From positions 62,001 to 126,000 of the forward strand of contig NZ_JAOANI010000029.1 of NCBI RefSeq assembly GCF_025318105.1: a stretch of DNA of 64,000 bases. Reading direction: 5' to 3'. This DNA is from Venatoribacter pacificus (GTDB lineage: Bacteria; Pseudomonadota; Gammaproteobacteria; Pseudomonadales; Oceanobacteraceae). Each line of letters opens with the position of its first letter. Position 1 is the first letter of the stretch. The position numbers were made by a program, and so were the translations under genes. Below the pieces are notes generated by a model. The model was not told the DNA's origin. It saw nothing but the letters and a program-made list of their open reading frames with translations, and did not search any database. Of the stretch, positions 25,455-33,803 are shown piece after piece.

Positions 25455-27739
25455 CCAACCTGATTCGCCTGCACAATTTTGATGGCGGTATTCATCCGGC
25501 AGAAAACAAAGCCCAGTCCACCGCCACGCCGGTACAGCAGGCCAGCCTGCCAGCCGAGCTGGTACTGCCGCTGCACCAGCATATTGGTGCCGCCGCCAAG
25601 CCACTTGTGAAAGCCGGTGACCAGATATTAAAAGGCCAGCTGATTGCCGCCGCCGATGGTTTTGTCTCGGTGCCGCTGCACGCGCCAACCTCCGGAACCG
25701 TCGCCGCCGTTGAACCGCGCGCCGTGCCGCATGCTTCCGGCCTGCAGGAAGACTGCATTGTGATTATTCCCGATGGTGCCGAGCGCTGGATTGAACACCA
25801 GAGCCTGTATCAGCAACTGGGCCTTGAGCATCTGAGCGATATCAGCCCGCGCCAGCTGACCGAGCATATCCGCCAGTGCGGTATTGCCGGTATGGGCGGC
25901 GCCGGTTTCCCCACCGCGGTTAAACTGAGCACCGGCCAGCGCGAGATTCACACCCTGATTCTGAACGGCGCCGAGTGTGAGCCTTACATCACCGCCGATG
26001 ACATGCTGATGCGCGAACGCGCGGCTGAAGTCATTCAGGGCGCACAGATTCTGCTGCATATTCTTGGCGCCAAAGGCTGCATGATTGGCGTTGAAGACAA
26101 CAAACCTCAAGCCATTGCCGCCCTGAACAGCGCGCTGATTGAGCTGGGCGAAGAACACCATATCGACGTGGTGACCATTCCCACCAAATACCCGTCCGGT
26201 GGTGAAAAACAGCTGATCAAAATTTTAACCGGCGAAGAAGTCCCGGCAGGTGGCATTCCTGCCGACCTCGGTCTGGTGTGTCAGAACGTCGGCACCGCGG
26301 CCGCCATTTACCGCGCCGTCGCCTTTGGCGAGCCACTGATTTCGCGCATCACCACCTTAACCGGCGATGCGATGCAGCAGCCCGGCAACTGGGAAGTCTT
26401 AATTGGCACCCCGGTCAGCCACCTGCTGCAACTGGCCGGCTACCAGCCACAAAAGCGCGAACGCGTGATTATGGGTGGGCCGATGATGGGCTTTGCCCTG
26501 CCCGGTCTGGATCTGCCGATCACCAAAACCAGCAACTGTCTGCTGGCACCGACCGAAAAAGAATTACCGCCTAACGATATCGCCATGGCCTGTATCCGCT
26601 GTGGCATGTGCGCCGATGCCTGTCCGGCGGAGCTTCTGCCTCAGCAGCTGTACTGGTTCAGTAAGAGTCAGGAGTTCGATAAAGCCGAACAGCACAATAT
26701 TTTTGACTGCATCGAGTGCGGCGCCTGCTCTTACGTGTGCCCGAGCCATATTCCGTTGGTGCAGTATTACCGTTACGCCAAAGGCGCCATTCGCGAAGAG
26801 CGCGCAGCCCAGGCCAAGGCCGAACGCGCGCGTCAGCGCTTTGAAGACCGTCTGGCCCGTCAGGAACGCGAAGTCGCCGAAAAAGAAGCCAAGCGTAAAG
26901 CCCGTGCCGAAGCAGCGGCTAAAGCTCAGGCCGCCAAGCCTGCCGTTGCCGCAGACAGCGCAGCAGCTCCAAACAGCGCGGCCGCTACAAATACAGCTGA
27001 CGGCAACGCCGAGCTGGAAAAACTGCAGAAGCAGTTCGATGCCGCGCAAAGCGCACTGGCAAAAACCAAAGAAAAACTCGAAGCCGCCCGTGCCGATGAA
27101 AGCATGGCCGACAAGGTGCCGTTATTTGAAAGCGCGCTGAACAAGACCCAGGACAAAATCAAAGATCTGGCCAAACAGTTTGCAGCTGCGAAAAAAGCCG
27201 CCAAAGCCGCACCCGCAGCTGCTGCGACCGACACCGACAAAGGCGATCCGAATTCGCCGGAGCGCTTAAAGCGTAAATGGGAAACCGCCCAGGCACGTCT
27301 GGATACCGCACTCAAGCGTCTGGCCGAAGCCAAAGAACAGGGGCTGGATACCGTTGATGCGCTGCAGACCGGTGTCGACAAACAGCAGGAACGGGTGAAT
27401 GAAGCCAAAGCGGCTTACGATGCGTCTGTCGCTGATGGCACTGCGGCCGGTGTGACTGTCGGTGGCAGCACTGCTTCTCAGGCAACAGGCGCTCCGACTG
27501 CTGATAATAACGCCGCCGATCACGCCGCCAATATCGACGCGCTGAACAAGAAGATCCTTGCCCAGCAAGACCGGGTGGCAAAAATGCAGGAGCGTCTGGA
27601 TATGGCCAAAGCCGAAGGGCTGGACACCGTGGATGCCCTGACGCTCGGCGTACAGAAACAGCAGGATAAACTATTGCAACTGCAACAGGAGCTGGCCGCC
27701 CTTGCGCCGGCCGGCACAACATCGAACGAGGCGTCCTGA
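25451..27739 (+). CDS. rnfC: Rnf complex NADH-binding subunit RnfC with repeated helical C-terminal extension
   Basis: A 762-residue subunit that oxidises or reduces NAD(H) with FMN. The core (1-~445) has the glycine-rich nucleotide site GIAGMGGAGFPTAVKL, the NGAECEPY motif, and two 4Fe-4S motifs, CIRCGMCADACP and CIECGACSYVCP. The remaining ~300 residues are Ala/Lys/Glu-rich coiled coil. Three related helical-hairpin repeats are visible at about residues 519-585, 602-665 and 695-760. The latter two share GLDTVDAL..GV.KQQ. Long tails of this kind occur in some gammaproteobacterial RnfC; their role is unclear. It overlaps rnfB by four bases and is followed two bases later by rnfD. Confidence 0.95.
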   Translation: MTNLIRLHNFDGGIHPAENKAQSTATPVQQASLPAELVLPLHQHIGAAAKPLVKAGDQILKGQLIAAADGFVSVPLHAPTSGTVAAVEPRAVPHASGLQEDCIVIIPDGAERWIEHQSLYQQLGLEHLSDISPRQLTEHIRQCGIAGMGGAGFPTAVKLSTGQREIHTLILNGAECEPYITADDMLMRERAAEVIQGAQILLHILGAKGCMIGVEDNKPQAIAALNSALIELGEEHHIDVVTIPTKYPSGGEKQLIKILTGEEVPAGGIPADLGLVCQNVGTAAAIYRAVAFGEPLISRITTLTGDAMQQPGNWEVLIGTPVSHLLQLAGYQPQKRERVIMGGPMMGFALPGLDLPITKTSNCLLAPTEKELPPNDIAMACIRCGMCADACPAELLPQQLYWFSKSQEFDKAEQHNIFDCIECGACSYVCPSHIPLVQYYRYAKGAIREERAAQAKAERARQRFEDRLARQEREVAEKEAKRKARAEAAAKAQAAKPAVAADSAAAPNSAAATNTADGNAELEKLQKQFDAAQSALAKTKEKLEAARADESMADKVPLFESALNKTQDKIKDLAKQFAAAKKAAKAAPAAAATDTDKGDPNSPERLKRKWETAQARLDTALKRLAEAKEQGLDTVDALQTGVDKQQERVNEAKAAYDASVADGTAAGVTVGGSTASQATGAPTADNNAADHAANIDALNKKILAQQDRVAKMQERLDMAKAEGLDTVDALTLGVQKQQDKLLQLQQELAALAPAGTTSNEAS

Positions 27740-27741
27740 CC

Positions 27742-28794
27742 ATGGGTTTGCTGACCTTATCTTCACCCCACACCCACGGCCCGAACAGCACCAGCAAGGT
27801 GATGGCGACGGTGATTCTTGCCACCCTGCCGGGTCTGGCAGTGATTACCGCCCTGTTTGGCTGGGGCACCTTTATTAATGTATTGCTCGCAAGTGCCACC
27901 GCGGTTGCGAGCGAAGCGGCCATTCTCAGTATCCGTAAGCGTCCGCTGGCGTTTTTCCTGAAAGACAACACCGCACTGTTAACCGGTGTGCTGATTGGTC
28001 TGGCCCTGCCGCCTTTTGCCCCCTTCTGGATTACGCTGGTTGCCACGGCTTTTGCCATCGTCTTTGCCAAGCAGCTGTATGGCGGTATGGGCAATAATCC
28101 GTTTAATCCGGCGATGGTCGGTTATGCGTTGGTGCTGGTGTCGTTCCCGGTACAGATGACCACCAGCTGGGCGCTGTCAACGCAGATGTCCGGTCAGGCG
28201 ACACTGGGCTTTGCCGACACCCTGCAGGTGATTTTTGCCGGTTCCGCCAGTCTGGCCGATGGCTTCAGTGGCGCTACGCCGCTGGATGCTTACAAACACC
28301 TGATTGCCAAAGGCACCGCCGACAGCGTACTGGCCGAAGCCACCTTTAACGGCTGGCTGAACGGCGGCTGGGAATGGGTCAACCTGGCGTTTCTCGCCGG
28401 TGGTCTGGTGCTGATCTGGCGCCGCATTATCAGCTGGCATATTCCGCTGGCGATGCTGGTATCGCTCAGCCTGTGCTCGCTGATGCTGGGCTGGGATGAA
28501 GATATGTATACCCCGCTGTCGTTGCATCTGCTCAGCGGTGCCACCATGCTCGGGGCCTTTTTTATTGCCACCGACCCGGTATCAGCCTCTACAACACCAC
28601 GTGGCAAACTGATTTACGGTGCCGGCATCGGTATTCTGCTGTACGTAATCCGCACCTGGGGTGCTTATCCGGATGCCGTAGCCTTTGCCGTGCTGCTGAT
28701 GAACTTTGCTGCACCCTTTATTGATGCCTACACCCAGCCGCGGACCTATGGTCACGCCAAAGCCAAACGCGGCCTGCCGCCAAAACAACGCTGA
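27742..28794 (+). CDS. rnfD: Rnf complex membrane flavoprotein RnfD
   Basis: A 350-residue polytopic membrane protein related to NqrB. It carries the covalent-FMN motif SGATPLDAYK, in which Thr179 is the expected attachment residue. It also has NNPFNPAMVGYALVLVSFP, typical for the family, and DPVSASTTPRGKLIYGAGIG near the C-terminus. It works in the inner membrane with RnfG to move electrons and ions across the bilayer. It starts two bases after the rnfC stop and ends nine bases before rnfG. Confidence 0.95.
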   Translation: MGLLTLSSPHTHGPNSTSKVMATVILATLPGLAVITALFGWGTFINVLLASATAVASEAAILSIRKRPLAFFLKDNTALLTGVLIGLALPPFAPFWITLVATAFAIVFAKQLYGGMGNNPFNPAMVGYALVLVSFPVQMTTSWALSTQMSGQATLGFADTLQVIFAGSASLADGFSGATPLDAYKHLIAKGTADSVLAEATFNGWLNGGWEWVNLAFLAGGLVLIWRRIISWHIPLAMLVSLSLCSLMLGWDEDMYTPLSLHLLSGATMLGAFFIATDPVSASTTPRGKLIYGAGIGILLYVIRTWGAYPDAVAFAVLLMNFAAPFIDAYTQPRTYGHAKAKRGLPPKQR

Positions 28795-28803
28795 GGAGCG
28801 GCC

Positions 28804-29472
28804 ATGAACGATTTACTGCAATCTATCCGTCGCAATGCCATTGGCCTTGGCCTGTTTGCCATGGTCACCGCCGGTGCCATCGCGGTGGCTCAGGTCGGCA
28901 CCAAAGAGCGTATCGAGCACAATATCCGTATGGCTCAGGCCAAAGCCCTGAATGAAATTGTGCCGGCCGGCAGCTACGACAACGACCTGCTGACCGATGT
29001 CATCGCCGTTGATAAACGCTTTAACCAGCAGTTGCTTGGCCCCCTGCCGGACGATGCCCAGATTCATCTGGCGCGCACCAACGGCCAGGTTAACACCGTG
29101 ATTTTGCCAGTGGTTGCTCCGGATGGTTACACCACCCAGATTGCTGTACTGGTTGGCGTACATGCCGACGGCAGCATTGCCGGTGTGCGCGTCATTGAGC
29201 ATAAAGAAACACCAGGACTGGGCGATAAAATCGACCGTAAAAAATCCGACTGGGTACTGGGCTTTAACGATAAAAGCCTGAATAACCCGAAAGCAGAACG
29301 CTGGGCAGTAAAAAAAGACGGTGGCGATTTTGACCAGTTTACCGGTGCGACCATTACCCCGAGAGCGGTTGTTAAAGCGGTAAAGCTGGCGCTGAAATTT
29401 TTTGAATTACATAAAAACGAACTGCTGGGACAACGCCTGACCGAACCCCAGCATTCAGGCAGCGGAGAATAA
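28804..29472 (+). CDS. rnfG: Rnf complex flavoprotein RnfG
   Basis: A 222-residue subunit with a single N-terminal membrane helix (residues ~12-32) and a periplasmic FMN-binding domain. The covalent-FMN motif is TGAT in DQFTGATITPRAVV, with Thr183 as the probable attachment residue. The HKETPGLGDKID segment is also typical. ATG 28804 has GAGGAGCGGCC ahead. Its stop codon TAA overlaps the start codon of rnfE. Confidence 0.95.
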   Translation: MNDLLQSIRRNAIGLGLFAMVTAGAIAVAQVGTKERIEHNIRMAQAKALNEIVPAGSYDNDLLTDVIAVDKRFNQQLLGPLPDDAQIHLARTNGQVNTVILPVVAPDGYTTQIAVLVGVHADGSIAGVRVIEHKETPGLGDKIDRKKSDWVLGFNDKSLNNPKAERWAVKKDGGDFDQFTGATITPRAVVKAVKLALKFFELHKNELLGQRLTEPQHSGSGE

Positions 29473-30188
29473 TGATGGCAACGAAATCCCTGCGCGACAT
29501 CACCCTCGATGGCTTATGGCATAACAACCCCGCTCTGGTGCAGCTTTTAGGCCTGTGCCCGCTGCTGGCGGTAACCGGCTCGGTGGTGAACGCCCTCGGT
29601 CTGGGTCTGGCGACCATGATGGTGCTGGTAGGCTCGAATTTTTCCGTGTCATTAATCCGCAACCACGTGCCCGATGCCGTGCGTCTGCCCGCCTTTGTGA
29701 TGATTATTGCCTCCTTTACCACGGTCGCAGAGCTGGTAATGCAGGCATTCACTTACGAGCTGTACGAAGTGCTGGGTATCTTTATTCCGCTGATCGTTAC
29801 CAACTGCGCGATTCTTGGCCGTGCCGATGCCTTTGCCTGTAAAAACCCGATTATTCCGTCGGTGGTTGACGGTTTTACCATGGCGCTGGGCTTTACCATT
29901 GTGCTGATTATTCTCGGCGCGATGCGCGAAATTCTCGGTCAGGGCGTGATTTTCTCCGATATGCAGTTACTGTTCGGACCGGCCGCCGCCAGCTGGAAAA
30001 TTGAACTGGTAAAAGACTACCCCGACTTTTTATTCGCCATTCTGCCACCCGGTGCTTTTATGGCGATGGGGCTGTTAATTGCGCTGAAAAATATCATCGA
30101 CGATAAGCTGAAAGAAAAAGCCGAAGCGCAGAAAGCACCGGTTGAAACCGGCAGTAAGCGGGTGCGGGTGACCGGAAAAATCAGCTGA
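29472..30188 (+). CDS. rnfE: Rnf complex subunit RnfE
   Basis: A 238-residue membrane protein homologous to RnfA, with six helices and the conserved IPLIVTNCAILGRADAFACKNP segment. It forms the membrane core with RnfA. Two adjacent ATG codons (29472, 29475) are possible; the second has better spacing to GGAG. In many relatives nth follows rnfE. Here the operon ends with a terminator and a repeat array, so nth is absent from this position. Confidence 0.95.
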   Translation: MMATKSLRDITLDGLWHNNPALVQLLGLCPLLAVTGSVVNALGLGLATMMVLVGSNFSVSLIRNHVPDAVRLPAFVMIIASFTTVAELVMQAFTYELYEVLGIFIPLIVTNCAILGRADAFACKNPIIPSVVDGFTMALGFTIVLIILGAMREILGQGVIFSDMQLLFGPAAASWKIELVKDYPDFLFAILPPGAFMAMGLLIALKNIIDDKLKEKAEAQKAPVETGSKRVRVTGKIS

Positions 30189-30216
30189 GGCTGAAAGCCT
30201 GCAAAGTAACGCACAC

Positions 30217-30247
30217 ATAAAAACACCGCAATGGCGGTGTTTTTTTA
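30217..30247 (+). terminator. Terminator of the rnf operon
   Basis: AAAACACCGC / GCGGTGTTTT stem around AATG, followed by a T run, about 30 bases after rnfE. Confidence 0.85.
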
Positions 30248-30253
30248 TGCTTT

Positions 30254-30648
30254 CTCGTTCCTTTCTCCTCCCTACGCTCTGCGAAGGAATGCAACTGTGC
30301 CAGCAAGGGCTACCACGCAGAGCGTGGGAGCCAGGTGAAATGCTCTGCACAGCAGTATTGTTTCTTCTCGTTCCTACGCTCTGCGTGGGAACGCAACTGT
30401 GCCAGCAAGGGCTACCACGCTGAGCGTGGGAGCCAGGTGAAATGCTCTGCGCAGCAGTATTCTCGTTCCTACGCTCTGCGTGGGAACGCAACTGTGCCAG
30501 CAAGGGGCTACCACGCAGAGCGTGAGAGCCAGGTGATACTCTGCACAGCAGTTTCTCGTTCCTACGCTCTGCGTGGGAACGCAACTGTTCCAGCAAGGGC
30601 TACCACGCTGAGCGTGGGAGCCAGGTGAAATACTCTGCACAGCAATGT
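30254..30648. repeat. Four tandem copies of a palindromic REP-like element
   Basis: Copies begin with CTCGTTCC at 30254, 30367, 30462 and 30555 (spacings 113, 95 and 93). Each has arms TACGCTCTGCGTGG and CCACGC(A/T)GAGCGTGG around GCAACTGTGCCAGCAAGG, then GAGCCAGGTGA and a linker CTCTGCACAGCAGT. Alternating A/T at one stem position distinguishes copies 1 and 3 from 2 and 4. A fifth copy lies at 7910. Long ORFs across it (SHAERG-type peptides) are artefacts of the repeat. Confidence 0.88.
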
Positions 30649-30651
30649 TGT

Positions 30652-31473
30652 TTAAAACGACATCCCCTCACACTCACCTTCCGGCCAGGAAGCCTGCTGC
30701 ATGGGTAAGAATTCATCCTCACCCACTGCTCCATACAACAGATCACTGAAAAACGCGCTATGCAGCCACAACTGCTCCTGCTGCCAGCGCAAACCACCGG
30801 GCAAGGTAACGGCATCCTGCAACGCCAGCCACTGGCATTCGCCGTCTTCATAAACCTGCAGATCCATGCTCTGGCCCTGAAGCCTTATATAAACCCAGGT
30901 CTGTTCAGCACTCTGTAGCTGCCAGGCGCCCTGAAACTGCTCGCGCAGGAGTGCCAGCGGCAGGTTACTGTTCCAGTGCTCGGCCGCATTCAGGCGCCAG
31001 ATAACCTCTGGTGAATTCTGCCGCTCAGAATTGTTGCGCAACCGCCCGTTCAACTGGCGTATAACCCGGCCGTACTGGCGTATCGTCAGCTGAAAACGGA
31101 CACCAGTAGCATCAACAGCCTCTGCTGCCGCTTCGGCAACAAGCTGCAACGCAATACGGTAATCACCCGGCGCCAGCTGATGGTCGATATGCAACCGCTG
31201 ACGTACCGCGGAGTGCTCAGTGTCGTCAGTCTGCTCCAGCCAGACAGGAAGGGTTTCTCCAAAGGGATGCGTCGGGCGGATAATTTCGCCGGAAGGTGCC
31301 ATCAGCCACAACTCGGAAGCGGTACTGCCCTGCCAGGACAATTCAATGGTCACGGCGTCCTCATGTCCGGCAACAGAAGAACTGACAGCGCTCGCAAGAA
31401 CACTGACACTCAGCAGTAAAAACAGGCAGCCAAGACAGGCCGAACGGTAATATCGCAGGCTAAACAATCGCAC
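30652..31473 (-). CDS. Secreted hypothetical protein (273 aa)
   Basis: A signal peptide (RYYRSACLGCLFLLLSVSVLASAVS, cleavage near residue 30) is followed by a ~240-residue beta-rich domain with many Trp and Gln residues. No catalytic motif and no family recognised. The N-terminal part (VTIELSWQGSTASELWLMAPSGEIIRP) has the look of an immunoglobulin-like or bacterial pre-peptidase-like sandwich. It is probably periplasmic or exported. It is a single gene, convergent with the repeat array. The start is not closely constrained, but the signal peptide supports ATG 31473. Confidence 0.65.
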   Translation of the reverse strand: MRLFSLRYYRSACLGCLFLLLSVSVLASAVSSSVAGHEDAVTIELSWQGSTASELWLMAPSGEIIRPTHPFGETLPVWLEQTDDTEHSAVRQRLHIDHQLAPGDYRIALQLVAEAAAEAVDATGVRFQLTIRQYGRVIRQLNGRLRNNSERQNSPEVIWRLNAAEHWNSNLPLALLREQFQGAWQLQSAEQTWVYIRLQGQSMDLQVYEDGECQWLALQDAVTLPGGLRWQQEQLWLHSAFFSDLLYGAVGEDEFLPMQQASWPEGECEGMSF

Positions 31474-31784
31474 AGGTCACTCCTTTGCCGGTACGAAGCA
31501 CTGTTGCCGAACTTAGCGTGCCAACACGATGGCCGCTATCAGCTGCGATTAATTTCAACCAAAATTCCTAAGCCCGCCCTTAATGGCTGGCTTAATGACC
31601 GCCCAATGACGGTCTGACAGCAACGCACCATCAGACAGCCAGAGCAAAGCCCGCCGCACTGGGCAGGCGGCACGATTCCGGTATAATGCCGCCCGCTTAT
31701 TGCCACTCACGGCAACAGGCTTTGATATTCGACCGTACTTTTCACCCCTGCACCGGATTTACGTTCCGGCCAGCCGAGGACATT
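31474..31784. other. Divergent intergenic region with trhO promoter
   Basis: About 310 bases between two divergent genes. It holds TATAAT at 31682-31687 with a poor -35, about 100 bases ahead of trhO; nothing else stands out. Confidence 0.5.
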
Positions 31785-32780
31785 ATGAACACTCCTGCTA
31801 CAAGCCCTTACGTCGTTTGTGCGATGTATAAATTCGTGACCCTGGATAACTTCGAAGACCTGCGCCAGCCACTGCTGGATGAAATGCTGCGTCTGGATGT
31901 AAAAGGCACTCTGTTACTGGCCGCCGAAGGCATTAACGGTACCGTAGCCGGTTCGCGTGAAGGTATCGACGCCCTGCTCGATTACCTGCGCCGCGATGAA
32001 CGCCTGAAAGACATCGACCATAAAGAATCCTACGACGATGACATGCCGTTTTACCGCACCAAGGTAAAACTGAAAAAAGAAATCGTAACGCTTGGCGTAG
32101 AAGGCATCGACCCGAAACGCGTGGTGGGCACTTACGTAAAACCAGCCGACTGGAACGCCCTGATTTCTGATCCGGACGTGGTGCTGGTTGATACCCGTAA
32201 CGACTACGAAGTGGAAATCGGAACTTTTAAGGGCGCCCTCGATCCGCGCACCAAAACCTTCCGCGAATTTCCGCAATACGTGAAAGAAAATCTCGACCCG
32301 GAGAAAAACAAAAAGGTTGCGATGTTCTGTACCGGCGGTATCCGCTGCGAAAAATCCACTGCGTATTTAAAAGAGCAGGGTTTTGAAGAGGTGTATCACC
32401 TCGAAGGCGGCATCCTGAAATATCTGGAAGAAATTCCGCAGGAAGAATCCCTGTGGGAAGGCGAATGCTTTGTGTTCGACAACCGCGTCACGGTGAATCA
32501 TCAGCTGGAAAAAGGCGATTACGACCAATGTCACGCCTGTCGCCGGCCAATTACCGAAGCCGATAAAGAACACGAGCATTATGTGCCCGGTGTCAGCTGC
32601 CACCACTGCCATGACGAGTTCGACGACGCTCAGCGCGAACGTTTCCGTCAGCGTGAACTGCAGATGCAACTGGCCAAACAGCGTGGTGAAGACCACCTCG
32701 GCAATGACCTGGCGTCCGTCATTGAAAAGCGCCGTCAGGAAAAACTGGCCTTAAAAGAACAGCAGCGTAAACGCAGCTAA
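31785..32780 (+). CDS. trhO: tRNA uridine(34) hydroxylase, rhodanese family
   Basis: A 331-residue protein of the TrhO (YceA) family. It hydroxylates uridine 34 of certain tRNAs to ho5U, the first step towards cmo5U, using molecular oxygen. An N-terminal acylphosphatase-like domain (LLAAEGINGTVAGS) precedes a rhodanese domain with the active-site loop CTGGIRCEKS, whose Cys182 is the family's essential cysteine. The C-terminal part has CHACRRPI...CHHCHDEF, a zinc-type four-Cys arrangement. ATG 31785 is preferred (CGAGGACATT upstream) over the open frame from 31686. Single-gene unit with an inverted repeat after its stop. Confidence 0.94.
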   Translation: MNTPATSPYVVCAMYKFVTLDNFEDLRQPLLDEMLRLDVKGTLLLAAEGINGTVAGSREGIDALLDYLRRDERLKDIDHKESYDDDMPFYRTKVKLKKEIVTLGVEGIDPKRVVGTYVKPADWNALISDPDVVLVDTRNDYEVEIGTFKGALDPRTKTFREFPQYVKENLDPEKNKKVAMFCTGGIRCEKSTAYLKEQGFEEVYHLEGGILKYLEEIPQEESLWEGECFVFDNRVTVNHQLEKGDYDQCHACRRPITEADKEHEHYVPGVSCHHCHDEFDDAQRERFRQRELQMQLAKQRGEDHLGNDLASVIEKRRQEKLALKEQQRKRS

Positions 32781-32790
32781 CCTCTCTTAC

Positions 32791-32821
32791 AGAGCCTGTT
32801 TAATACCGTTAAACAGGCTCT
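32791..32821. terminator. Perfect 13-bp inverted repeat after trhO
   Basis: AGAGCCTGTTTAA (32791-32803) and TTAAACAGGCTCT (32809-32821) around TACCG. There is no T run, so it may be a stabilising hairpin or a Rho-assisted end rather than a classic terminator. Confidence 0.55.
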
Positions 32822-33025
32822 GACGACAGACTCCGCCCCTATTTCAACGACTGCCTGCTATTGCCCGGCATTCCTGCACAAAACAGCAAACGATTTGTAT
32901 TTCCGGCGGATTACTCTGTTCCTCCGGCAAGCCATTGAGCCCGTCCGGAAACCCGGTTAATTTCCTGAATTCAGGAACAGCATGCATCGCTCACCCTGAT
33001 CTGACTCCGCTTCCAGGAATGCATA

Positions 33026-33565
33026 ATGAAAATAATAACAATGCCGCAAGCACTGCACGAAGTATTCGGCGAACAGCAATCAATAGCCGAAATCATGGCG
33101 ACTCTGGCCTTTGCCCTGACGGGCAGCGCTGTGATGTACTTCTTTCTCTATCAGCCAGCCAATCCAGATTTCAATTGGAAGACAATATTGGGCCTCATAC
33201 TGGTTGCGGATGTGTTTGCCGGTTGCATTGCAAACTTTACGCACGGAACCAATCGTTTTTATGCCGAACGCCCCAAAGGCAGGCTTATTTTTATCCTGAT
33301 TCATGTCCATATATTAGCCATCGCCTGGCTGTTAAACGCCCCTTTTGAATACGCTCTGCTGACCTGGGCGTTTACCATCGCCTCAGCCCTGGTCATTAAT
33401 CAGCTGAAAAACCATCCCTTACAGAAATTTTCCGGCGCGGCCTTTATGTGTTTTGGTCTTTTTCTGCTAATCCTCCTGCCCATGCCACAATGGTTTCTGC
33501 TGTGCAGTGTGTTTTTTATGATTAAGGTCGTGTTCAGTTTTGCGGTTGATCATTACGCACACTGA
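33026..33565 (+). CDS. Inner-membrane protein of unknown function (179 aa)
   Basis: No specific family recognised. Five or so hydrophobic helices (residues ~25-42, 54-72, 85-105, 110-125, 140-172) with short loops and a small cytoplasmic N-terminus. RFYAERPKGRLIFILIHVHILAIAWL and INQLKNHPLQKF are notable. The layout resembles small membrane accessory proteins, but no conserved functional residues stand out. The start ATG 33026 has a weak ribosome site. It is a stand-alone gene facing metE across a hairpin and a MITE. Confidence 0.6.
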   Translation: MKIITMPQALHEVFGEQQSIAEIMATLAFALTGSAVMYFFLYQPANPDFNWKTILGLILVADVFAGCIANFTHGTNRFYAERPKGRLIFILIHVHILAIAWLLNAPFEYALLTWAFTIASALVINQLKNHPLQKFSGAAFMCFGLFLLILLPMPQWFLLCSVFFMIKVVFSFAVDHYAH

Positions 33566-33577
33566 AAGCGTGAGCCA

Positions 33578-33614
33578 AAAAAAGAGGCAGGAATGGAATT
33601 AACCATGCCTGCCT
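33578..33614 (-). terminator. Terminator of metE (minus strand)
   Basis: AGGCAGG / CCTGCCT hairpin with inner GG/CC pairing. On the minus strand it is followed by CTTTTTTT. It lies beyond the MITE, about 190 bases after the metE stop. Confidence 0.65.
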
Positions 33615-33639
33615 GAAAGCTTCTTACTGACTGCGGCCT

Positions 33640-33787
33640 CTAGCAGGCCGTTGATTTTCGTCTTCGAGGCAGTCAATGCAAGGCAAAAACCGGCGAAAAA
33701 GCGCAGTTTACAGGTCGTAAATGAGCATTTTGAGTCGGTTTTTAACACTGCAGTGGCAACGCAGATAGAAAATCAACAGCCTGCTAG
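33640..33787. mobile_element. MITE-like element (148 bp) with 20-bp terminal inverted repeats
   Basis: Left end ctagcaggccgttgattttc (33640-33659) pairs with gaaaatcaacagcctgctag (33768-33787), 19 of 20 matching. No coding capacity. The internal sequence (aggcaaaaaccg...gagtcggtttttaac) forms a second dyad. Similar short elements are scattered through gammaproteobacterial genomes; the parent transposon is not identified. Confidence 0.75.
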
Positions 33788-33803
33788 GGGCCCGCCTGTT
33801 CAT

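Noticed and set aside
27312..28094. 260-residue minus-strand ORF opposite rnfC/rnfD
   Set aside because: It crosses two conserved rnf genes on the other strand and has no start signals; shadow frame.
30075..30628. Long ORFs on both strands across the array after rnfE (SHAERG/SHALRG-type peptides)
   Set aside because: They arise from the 93-113 base palindromic repeat read in frame. Peptide repeats mirror the DNA repeat, and there is no ribosome site or independent family.
30254..30648. Possible CRISPR array
   Set aside because: The whole 93-113 base unit is repeated, including the part between palindromes. There are no unique spacers of constant length and no cas genes nearby.
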